Shown here: piece after piece, positions 32,881 to 40,084 of the stretch
Layout of the letters: every line of letters begins with the position of its first letter
How positions within the stretch are numbered: the first letter of the stretch is position 1
Position numbers and translations under genes: made by a program
Notes under the pieces: generated by a model
Database searches by the model: none
What the model was told of the DNA's origin: nothing
The model's input: only the letters and a program-made list of their open reading frames with translations
Source of the DNA: Lachnospiraceae bacterium
GTDB lineage: Bacteria > Bacillota > Clostridia > Lachnospirales > Lachnospiraceae
DNA: 64,000 bases
Assembly: GCA_902363555.1 (NCBI GenBank)
Contig: CABJAM010000006.1
Span: 265,854 to 329,853 of the forward strand
Direction of reading: 5' to 3'

Positions 32881-33078
32881 AAAAAACGCAGATTATGCGG
32901 CATATGGCCATGGTCAGGCAAGCTTAGATGACCGTATGTATAAACAGTTGGACTACTCTGAACAGTTACATCATTTTGAACGCTCTTTATATATTCCATA
33001 ACTTACCGCGCGGCGCGCGTTCGTGTGCAGCCTTTAACTTTGCGCGTGCCCGAAGGGGCTTATAACCGTTTAGAAAGA

Positions 33079-33104
33079 TCTGCGCATTTACTGCGCAGAC
33101 TGTA
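33079..33104 (+). repeat. Hairpin repeat, copy 2, in the surface-protein leader
   Basis: TCTGCGCA and TGCGCAGA pair perfectly with a 5-nt loop, followed by CTGTAC. It ends ~20 nt before the ribosome site of the surface protein gene. Confidence 0.65.
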
Positions 33105-33136
33105 CGAAAACGTAAATTTTAATAGGAGTAAAAAAG

Positions 33137-36100
33137 ATGACAGAAAAACTAAGAAAAATATGTGCATTAATTGTTTTATTTTGTGTATTGATCGTGAATT
33201 TAAACGGCAGCGGATACAGCTACGCCGAAAGTGCCTCAGAAGCCATGTCGGAAACCGCAGAAACACCAACTGATGGGGAGACTGCGGGTACGTTTTCAGA
33301 CACTATGGCGGAATCCGAAACGGAGCGTATGTCCGAAACAGCGGCGGACATGGACGGGCCGGTTCAATCAGAGGAACAAATTGATAAACAATCAGAATTT
33401 TCGGATATTACGGAAAGCTCTTCTTCTGAAATGGAATCAGAGATGGAAACTGCGGCAGAAAGTGAAAAGGATGTGTCGGAGGCGGATGACACCCGGCTCG
33501 TGATTCAGGGCTTTGACGGCTTTGATCCTTATGGAATGGATGGCTACCGGTCCATTGCCATCCAGAGGGTGAATGGCGAGCGTACATATCTGGTGCTGCC
33601 GGCCACAATTACGGTGGTGACATCCAATCCGCAGGATAGGATCACCGTGGAAGCAAAGTGGCAGTGTTCAGAGTGGGAAAATCCAAACCTGAACAATTAC
33701 GTATTTACATTGGACTATGATTCGCAGCAGTATTGTCTTGATGAGACACTGGCCAGGGATATAGAGGAGGGCCGGGCTTCACTGCCATACATTAACGTCA
33801 CTGTGCAGGGCACGGCTATGACCCGAAGCTATGATCCCCGGCCGGAAATCCCTTCAACGGTTGTCAATCGGGGGCTGATCTATATTCCTGGAACGACCAC
33901 ATCCACGTATGATTTTACAATAAACGGTAAACGGGCCTTCTGTCTCCAGCATCCCATTCCATCGGCAGCCGATGGCCAGGTGCTCACACCGGCTATTTAT
34001 GATAACGTGGATATCCAGAAAGTACTTTACTATGGTTACGATGGTGTGAAGCCGTACAGCGGTTTTGGTTCAGAGGCTGCCGGTATTGTTATGACCTCCC
34101 TGGCATTATCCTACTTTTATATGGGGGATTACAACTTTGCGCCGAGCTGGCCAGGCGGCGCTTACGGGAGCTATTCTCAGTCTCTGGGCTTTGATAAATT
34201 TCTGGATTATATTAAGGCTCAGCCCTACGACAGCGGAGCGGCAGCCATGAGCTTTTCTAAAAACAGTGTAAAAGCCTATGTGGACAATGGCGTTCAGAGG
34301 ACGGAAAATATAACGTTTAACTATGTTGAAAATGAATACATCGACCTGCCGCTCCAAACAGGGGTAACACTGGTGAACATCACCAGAAATACTCAGACCG
34401 GCAGCAGCGCAGCGATTTATGGCGGAGATACGTTTTACTTAAAGGCGCCTGCCAGTTTTAAAGGTACCTGGCAAAGCGATGCGGTTACCGGAAGTAAAGG
34501 CCGTTTTGCGCCAATCCTGTGTCTGACCGGCGCATCCACTCAGGATATAGGCTACGGCGAGTGGGTCGAGGATACGGATAAGACCATAGCTTTGAGTGTG
34601 GAATGGACCGGTACGCGGGATGCCAGTATACTTAAAAAGGATTCTAAAACAGGCAAAGCTCTGGCTGGAGCCAGACTAAGGCTATCGGATGCCTCCGGGA
34701 ATATACTGGATACGTGGACAAGTACGGAGGAAGCGCACAAGATCACCAGCCTGGAAATAGGACGGACCTATACGCTGACAGAGTTGTCCGCACCTGAAGG
34801 TTATCTGATGGCGGCACCGGTGACATTTACCGTCACGGCGGACCCGGGGGAGATCCAGGTAGTTATGGAGAACGTACCTACTGAATATGAATTTCATAAG
34901 CTGGATATTTCCGGAAACCAAATGCTTGCCGGCGCTACTTTAAAAGTCAGTGAGAAAAAGTCCGGAAAGACTGTGGCTCAGTGGCAGTCCGGTACAAATG
35001 GCTACCGGGTGGAACGGCTGGTTGCCGATAACGCCTATGTGTTCTCAGAAGTTGCCCCGGCGCCTGGCTATACGACGGCAGGCAGTATCGAATTTGTTGT
35101 ATCCAGGGCGTCCGGTGTGCAGACCATTACGATGGTAGATGACTACACGAAAATAGAGTTTCTAAAATTAGATATGGCTAAAAAGACGCCGGTCAAAGGG
35201 GCGCAGCTCCAATTGCTGGATTCCGATGGGAAGGTGCTGGACACCTGGGTGACAGATGGCAGCCCTCATCGGGTAAATAAGCTGGTTGTGGGAAAAACCT
35301 ATGTTTTAAAAGAGACAGCTCCGGCTTCGGGCTATGTGACCGCAGCCGAGCTGAAGTTTACAGTAAAGGACACAAATGAAATACAGACGATCGAAATGCT
35401 GGACGATTATACAAAAGTAGATATTTTAAAGACGGATATCGTTACTGGAAAGCCGGTGGCCGGAGCGAAGCTGGCGGTATATCCGGCAGATGAATCCGGA
35501 AAGGCGCTCACCGATCAGTGCTGCGCGACCTGGGTAAGCACGGAAGCGGCTCATCGCATCGATTATCTTCCCATAGGCAATTATATTTTACGGGAGACCA
35601 TGGCGCCGGGAAGGGCCGGTTATGTGACGGCTGAGGATGTACCTTTTTCAGTGGGAGACAGCGGAGCGGTTGTGAAGGTGGAGATGAGGGATGATCATAC
35701 ACGGCTGGAGGTTATTAAAACCGATGCGGTGACCGGAAAGACCGTGCCCGGTGCCCGGCTGGCTATCTATCCGGTGGATAGTAAGGGGCAGCCGGATACT
35801 GAAAATTGTCTGGATACATGGGTAAGTGATGAAAAGCCGCATACCATTGAATATATTCCCGTAGGTAAATATATTTTGCGGGAGCTGGAACCGCCGGTAA
35901 AGGAGGGGTATGTAACGAGTATGGATATTGAATTTACAGTGGAGGATAGTAGTAATATGTTAAAGATCGAGATGAAGGACGCCTATACGGTAACAGAAAT
36001 TTCCAAGGTGGACTCGGAGAGCCGGGATTGTATTGCCGGAGCCCATTTAAAGCTGGTGGACAGTGAAGGAAATGTAGTGGATGAGTGGCTCAGCGAGGAC

Positions 36101-36922
36101 AGGCCCCATGAGATTTTAAGATTAAAAGTGGGGGAAACTTATGAGCTTATGGAAACAGCACCGCCGGATGGCTACACAACTGCGGACAATATAAAGTTTG
36201 TCGTCCAGGATACGCCAAATGTCCAGGAAATTGTCATGGCGGATGTAAAAACACGGATCATTATTGAGAAAAAAGATAAGGAGCAGGGGGAGGCCTTGGC
36301 TGGCGCCCACTTGAAGCTGGTGGATGCGGAAAATAACATGATCGACGAATGGGTGTCGGATGAGGAAGGCCATTGCATTACTATGTTGGTTGTGGGAAAA
36401 ACTTATATTCTTAAAGAAACACAGCCGCCGGAAGGGTACGCGACCACCGCAGATATTGAATTTGTAGTGACCGATACGGAGAAAGTACAGCAGTTGAGTA
36501 TGTCCGACGGCTGTACGAAGCTGGCCTTTGAAAAAGTGGATGCCCGGACGAAGGCACGCATATCCGGCGCTAAAATGCAGTTGAAGGATAAGGAAGGATC
36601 GATTGTAGCATCCTGGACATCGGACGAAGCGGAAGGATATTATATCGAAAAGCTTGGCGTGGGCAGAGAATATATTGTGGAGGAGGTGAGTGCTCCGGAT
36701 AACTATGAGCTTATGGAGGCTGTGACGATTACAGTAGCTGATTCCAGTGAGATTCAGACATTTTTTCTCAGAGATGAACCCGCGGCCATGGAGCAAAAAG
36801 CTTTTATTTCTCCAAAGACGGGGGATGATATGCCTCTGGGGCTTGTGGCGGCGATGACGGGAGTGTCACTGGCCAGTGCTGTGGCGATCGGGGTAAAACT
36901 GAAAAAGAGACCACATAAATAA
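33137..36922 (+). CDS. Cell-wall surface protein: thioester-type domain plus eight Cna_B-like repeats, SPKTG anchor
   Basis: A 1261-residue secreted protein. Signal peptide ~1-31 (LRKICALIVLFCVLIVNLNG), then a Ser/Glu/Thr-rich stretch (~33-115), a region with the TQXA/thioester-domain look (KRAFCLQHP with Cys269; KVLYYGYDGV), and eight ~70-100-residue Cna_B/SpaA-like repeats from ~495 to ~1215. Each repeat has the isopeptide Lys (e.g. ILKTD) and the catalytic Glu in ETAPPDGY-type motifs. The end is a sortase signal (SPKTGDD, hydrophobic helix, KLKKRPHK). Where thioester domains have TQXA it reads TSLA (Ser321). Likely a fibrous adhesin; no sortase gene is adjacent. Confidence 0.9.
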   Translation: MTEKLRKICALIVLFCVLIVNLNGSGYSYAESASEAMSETAETPTDGETAGTFSDTMAESETERMSETAADMDGPVQSEEQIDKQSEFSDITESSSSEMESEMETAAESEKDVSEADDTRLVIQGFDGFDPYGMDGYRSIAIQRVNGERTYLVLPATITVVTSNPQDRITVEAKWQCSEWENPNLNNYVFTLDYDSQQYCLDETLARDIEEGRASLPYINVTVQGTAMTRSYDPRPEIPSTVVNRGLIYIPGTTTSTYDFTINGKRAFCLQHPIPSAADGQVLTPAIYDNVDIQKVLYYGYDGVKPYSGFGSEAAGIVMTSLALSYFYMGDYNFAPSWPGGAYGSYSQSLGFDKFLDYIKAQPYDSGAAAMSFSKNSVKAYVDNGVQRTENITFNYVENEYIDLPLQTGVTLVNITRNTQTGSSAAIYGGDTFYLKAPASFKGTWQSDAVTGSKGRFAPILCLTGASTQDIGYGEWVEDTDKTIALSVEWTGTRDASILKKDSKTGKALAGARLRLSDASGNILDTWTSTEEAHKITSLEIGRTYTLTELSAPEGYLMAAPVTFTVTADPGEIQVVMENVPTEYEFHKLDISGNQMLAGATLKVSEKKSGKTVAQWQSGTNGYRVERLVADNAYVFSEVAPAPGYTTAGSIEFVVSRASGVQTITMVDDYTKIEFLKLDMAKKTPVKGAQLQLLDSDGKVLDTWVTDGSPHRVNKLVVGKTYVLKETAPASGYVTAAELKFTVKDTNEIQTIEMLDDYTKVDILKTDIVTGKPVAGAKLAVYPADESGKALTDQCCATWVSTEAAHRIDYLPIGNYILRETMAPGRAGYVTAEDVPFSVGDSGAVVKVEMRDDHTRLEVIKTDAVTGKTVPGARLAIYPVDSKGQPDTENCLDTWVSDEKPHTIEYIPVGKYILRELEPPVKEGYVTSMDIEFTVEDSSNMLKIEMKDAYTVTEISKVDSESRDCIAGAHLKLVDSEGNVVDEWLSEDRPHEILRLKVGETYELMETAPPDGYTTADNIKFVVQDTPNVQEIVMADVKTRIIIEKKDKEQGEALAGAHLKLVDAENNMIDEWVSDEEGHCITMLVVGKTYILKETQPPEGYATTADIEFVVTDTEKVQQLSMSDGCTKLAFEKVDARTKARISGAKMQLKDKEGSIVASWTSDEAEGYYIEKLGVGREYIVEEVSAPDNYELMEAVTITVADSSEIQTFFLRDEPAAMEQKAFISPKTGDDMPLGLVAAMTGVSLASAVAIGVKLKKRPHK

Positions 36923-36930
36923 TTTATGTC

Positions 36931-36980
36931 CGCGAGCAACGAGCCAAAGCCAGGCTTGCCTGACCTTGGCGACTGCCGCG
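36931..36980 (+). repeat. Dispersed palindromic repeat, copy B
   Basis: CGCGAGCAACGAGCCAAAGC and its near-complement ending GGCGACTGCCGCG form an extended hairpin around GGCTTGCC. It starts 8 bases after the surface-protein stop, and may act as its terminator. Closest to copy C at 39731-39780. Confidence 0.8.
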
Positions 36981-37031
36981 AAGTGTCTGATTTATGCAGT
37001 CTCTGATAAAAACCCGGATTATATGAAAGAT

Positions 37032-38333
37032 TTAGCAGGTTGCTTGAAACATGTATTTAACTACATTTTCCAGCGATTCCTGATCCGCACATCCCATGAG
37101 CTCCCGGGAGGAGTGCATGGATAGAAGGGATACGCCCATGTCCACAGTTTTCAGTGGGATATGGGAGGAGATCAGAGATGCGATGGTGCCGCCACCAGCA
37201 ATGTTGGAGCGTTTCACAAATCTCTGATAGGGGATGTCATAATGCCGGCATAATTGGATCAGGGCCCCGACGGCTTCGGCATCCCAGGCATATTTCTGAT
37301 TACTGTCGGTCTTAATGACAAAGCCTTTACCAAGCACCGGGAAATTGGTGATATCGGAGGTGGCTGGGTAGTTGGGGTGATAGCCATGGCCGACATCGAT
37401 GGACAAGATCATACCGCCATGGATGTCGCTGGCGCAGTCCAGTGTTGATCTGCCAAAGGCCGCCCAGATTTTTTCAAGTATTCTGGAGAGCATGGAGGCA
37501 TCGGCGCCCTGCTTTGTATGGCTGCCGACTTCCTCATTGTCAAAGAGCGCGCACAGTGCCAGTGTATCCGATGGTGTGCTTTCCACCAAACCATGGACCA
37601 GGGCGCTGACTGCCGTCGTATCATCCAGACGGGGGCTTGAAAGAAATTCATCGTGAAGCCCGACAAAAGCCGGTGCATCTAAATTGTATAAAAATAATTC
37701 ATAATCGAGAATATCCTCAACCGGAACATTTTCGTGAGCGGCAATATATTCAAGAAGGAGATCGTTGTCATTGAGCTTTTCTTCAACCATGCCCAGCAGC
37801 GGCATCATGTGGATCTGTCTGTCCAGCTCCACGCCCTCATTGACTTTTCTGTTCATATGGATGGCCAGATTCGGGATAATGCATACAGGCTTTTTCAGGT
37901 CGATATAGCGGATGACCGGATGCATGATATTATCACTTTTTAATGCGATTTTTCCGGCCATGGATAATGGTCGATCCAAAAACGTATTTAAAATCGGTCC
38001 GCCGTAGACCTCAACATTGGCCTGCAGATAACCCTGCTTCGTAAAGCATGGAGCCGGTTTGACCTTCAGGCACGGCCAGTCCACATGTCCTGCTGCAATA
38101 TGGATGCCTTTGTGCAGATCCAGTTCTTTTCCCAGCTTGAATGCAAAAAGTTCTCCGGAAAAGGTGCGGCAGAAATAGGACTGTCCAGGGGTCAGCGACC
38201 AGTTTTCTTTGAAATTAAGTGGTGTAAAGCCAGCCTCATCAAAAATGGCGGCTGCTTGATTGACCGTATGGTATGGGGAAACCCCGGCCTGCAAAAAGTC
38301 AATTAAATGCTTGATCGATGCATTTGTCGACAT
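37032..38333 (-). CDS. M18-family aspartyl aminopeptidase
   Basis: A 433-residue cytosolic metallopeptidase. Zinc-binding motifs are visible: AAGHVDWPCLKVKP (His and Asp), LFDNEEVGSHTKQGAD (double Glu), SIDVGHGYHPNYP and a C-terminal GVSLLSMHSSRELMG. M18 enzymes remove N-terminal acidic or neutral residues from peptides. The start at 38333 (MSTNAS) gives AAGGAG a 9-nt spacing; an ATG three codons earlier abuts the ribosome site and is unlikely. It runs leftward after the PopT gene with a ~45-nt gap, so the two may be co-transcribed. Confidence 0.93.
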   Translation of the reverse strand: MSTNASIKHLIDFLQAGVSPYHTVNQAAAIFDEAGFTPLNFKENWSLTPGQSYFCRTFSGELFAFKLGKELDLHKGIHIAAGHVDWPCLKVKPAPCFTKQGYLQANVEVYGGPILNTFLDRPLSMAGKIALKSDNIMHPVIRYIDLKKPVCIIPNLAIHMNRKVNEGVELDRQIHMMPLLGMVEEKLNDNDLLLEYIAAHENVPVEDILDYELFLYNLDAPAFVGLHDEFLSSPRLDDTTAVSALVHGLVESTPSDTLALCALFDNEEVGSHTKQGADASMLSRILEKIWAAFGRSTLDCASDIHGGMILSIDVGHGYHPNYPATSDITNFPVLGKGFVIKTDSNQKYAWDAEAVGALIQLCRHYDIPYQRFVKRSNIAGGGTIASLISSHIPLKTVDMGVSLLSMHSSRELMGCADQESLENVVKYMFQATC

Positions 38334-38378
38334 ATAAGTCATCTCCTTAAAATTCAGTATTTATAAATGTACCAGAGC

Positions 38379-39233
38379 TTATTCCTTTCCAAGGAAGTAG
38401 GCCACTGCAAAGCCGATTGCAAATGTAATTATGCTGACAATGACGCCGCCTATAGATATGGAATGAATACCAATCTTACATATGATAGCAATAGGTGATG
38501 CGATGACAAGGCCGAAAATCGCACTGTAAGTAAGAATCGGCTGTTTGGCAAAAAGCCATTCAATAACCTTGGCAACGATAACGATGCCTGCAATAATACC
38601 TAAGCCCAACGGCGCAAATATTCCGACACCGTGTAAAATACCGGGCATGTCTAAATTCGCAACAGCGGTGAGCATAGTGCTGATATTACTGATGATAATG
38701 TTGTAAAAGCCTAAAATCATCATAACCAGCGAACCGCTGACGCCAGGTATGATCATCGTGGCGGAAGCTACTACGCCGACCAGGAACAGTTGTATGACGG
38801 TTCCGAAGTTAACGGCGATATCCGTGGCTGAATCCGCAGAGCCATTAAAGACGGCCATAGCGATAACGATGGCAAAAAAGATAATAAACAGCACAGCGTG
38901 AGGTACGCCGACTTTTGCCCCCTTGACATGGGAAAATAGCACTGGAAGACCGCCCAGGATCAGGCCGATAAAAAGAGTGCTTGTCTGCAATGGGTAATTT
39001 TCCAGCATGAACTTGATGACAAAGGAAAGACCGCCGATCCCGGCCACCGCTCCGAGCAATATAGGCAGAAGTATGCGCATACTTCGTTTGAAATTCTTAA
39101 CAATGCCTGTAATTGCAGAAATCAACTGGTCGTAGACACCCATGGATACGGCCATCGTACCACCGCTGACCCCGGGAATAATATTGGCTACGCCAATGAG
39201 AATCCCTTTAAAAAAGTCCTTGATTAAATTCAT
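38379..39233 (-). CDS. Polyprenyl-phosphate transporter, DUF368 (PopT) family
   Basis: A 284-residue membrane protein with about eight helices. The repeated signature IIPGVSGGTMAVSMGVYD near the N-terminus and IIPGVSGSLVMMILGFY in the middle is the DUF368 hallmark. Members of this family flip undecaprenyl phosphate back across the membrane for reuse in wall synthesis. GGAAAGGATG precedes the ATG. A consensus promoter lies ~95 nt upstream. The M18 peptidase gene follows. Confidence 0.93.
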   Translation of the reverse strand: MNLIKDFFKGILIGVANIIPGVSGGTMAVSMGVYDQLISAITGIVKNFKRSMRILLPILLGAVAGIGGLSFVIKFMLENYPLQTSTLFIGLILGGLPVLFSHVKGAKVGVPHAVLFIIFFAIVIAMAVFNGSADSATDIAVNFGTVIQLFLVGVVASATMIIPGVSGSLVMMILGFYNIIISNISTMLTAVANLDMPGILHGVGIFAPLGLGIIAGIVIVAKVIEWLFAKQPILTYSAIFGLVIASPIAIICKIGIHSISIGGVIVSIITFAIGFAVAYFLGKE

Positions 39234-39327
39234 AATTTACATCCTTTCCTTAATTCCCTGTCTGGCAGCAGTTTTGCGATTTTTACTTAAAATAGCAGTA
39301 AATGCTCTAAAGACAAGGGTCAAAAAT

Positions 39328-39356
39328 ATCATAGCGAATCTTTACGCATAAGTCAA
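39328..39356 (-). promoter_or_regulatory. Promoter of the PopT gene
   Basis: On the minus strand TTGACT, 17-bp spacer, TATGAT. Confidence 0.75.
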
Positions 39357-39385
39357 GCAGGGAATCTTTATGAGGAGTAACAAAA

Positions 39386-39416
39386 AGTGCCGCAAACCGT
39401 TGTGGCCTGCGGCACT
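39386..39416 (-). terminator. Terminator of csoR
   Basis: AGTGCCGCA and TGCGGCACT pair perfectly; on the minus strand TTTTTG follows. Confidence 0.9.
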
Positions 39417-39448
39417 GAGAATAAAATCATAATTGAAACAATGAAATA

Positions 39449-39712
39449 TTATTTCATCATTTTGTCCATGAGCATTAATATCTCATTAATTTTTTTCGAG
39501 GAATCCTCAGCGCACATGGATTCCTTTACACAATGTTCCATATGTGCGTGTAGAATCTCTTTATTAACCTTATTGAGGATGGCCTGAGTGGCCAGTAGCT
39601 GGTTGGATATATCGATACAATACCGGTCCTCCTCAACCATGTTCAGGATGCCGTCCAACTGGCCCCGGGCTGTTTTCAGCAGCCGTGTGATACTTTTTTT
39701 ATCTGCCTTCAT
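39449..39712 (-). CDS. csoR: CsoR-family copper-sensing repressor
   Basis: An 87-residue helical repressor. The start at 39712 (MKADKKSITRLLKTARGQLDG) follows AAAGGAG; a 15-codon upstream extension would run into the palindromic repeat. Copper ligands of the family are in place: Cys in EDRYCIDIS, and His and Cys in HAHMEHC. Apo-CsoR binds a GC-rich palindrome and releases on Cu(I). The likely target lies before copA (42750-42767). It is downstream of copA with repeat copy C between them. Confidence 0.92.
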   Translation of the reverse strand: MKADKKSITRLLKTARGQLDGILNMVEEDRYCIDISNQLLATQAILNKVNKEILHAHMEHCVKESMCAEDSSKKINEILMLMDKMMK

Positions 39713-39730
39713 CGCTGTCTCCTTTATTTC

Positions 39731-39780
39731 CGCGGGCAGCGAGCCAAAGTCAAGCATGCCTGACCTTGGCGACTGCCGCG
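39731..39780 (+). repeat. Dispersed palindromic repeat, copy C
   Basis: Starts CGCGGGCAGCGAGCCAAAGT and ends GACTGCCGCG; the halves form an almost continuous 50-nt hairpin around GCATGC. It lies between copA and csoR, just upstream of the csoR ribosome site. Confidence 0.8.
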
Positions 39781-39877
39781 AGGGTCAAATCCCCGGAGCT
39801 TGCTGCACTGCACATTTGATGTTCGTAGCCTGCTGCGGAGTATTTGACTGGATGTTTTACTGTATGGCGGGAATGGT

Positions 39878-40084
39878 TCAGCTCAGGGAAGTAACCTCGT
39901 AACCGGCATCGGTGACTGCTTTGATAAGAACATCATCGGGAACCTCTTTGTTCAGCGTGATTTTGGCGTTTTTATCCTCCAGGCTGACCGTGGCGGTAAC
40001 GCCGTCAATATCATTGAGTACCTTAGTAACCCGACCGCTGCAGTGTGTGCACATCATGCCTTCGATTGTCATTAATTTTTCCAT
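39878..40084 (-). CDS. Possible internal start giving a 68-residue CopZ-like chaperone
   Basis: Within the copA frame, ATG at 40084 (MEKLMTIEGMMCTHC) is preceded on the minus strand by GTGAGGAATTTTCC, i.e. GAGGA with a 7-nt spacing in an A/T-rich context. Translation from here to the copA stop would give a 68-residue protein with exactly the length and fold of CopZ, including the GMxCxxC copper site. No other copZ is seen nearby. That it is used in the cell is inference. Confidence 0.5.
   Translation of the reverse strand: MEKLMTIEGMMCTHCSGRVTKVLNDIDGVTATVSLEDKNAKITLNKEVPDDVLIKAVTDAGYEVTSLS

Noticed and set aside
32786..33136. Two small + strand frames between htpG and the adhesin (from 32786 and 33025) that share an AHL-type word
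   Set aside because: The shared word comes from the repeated CTGCGCA hairpin; no ribosome site and the second frame runs out of phase into the adhesin.
36122..36796. 224-codon open frame antisense to the surface protein repeats
   Set aside because: It mirrors the Cna_B repeats; its translation repeats only because the sense strand does.
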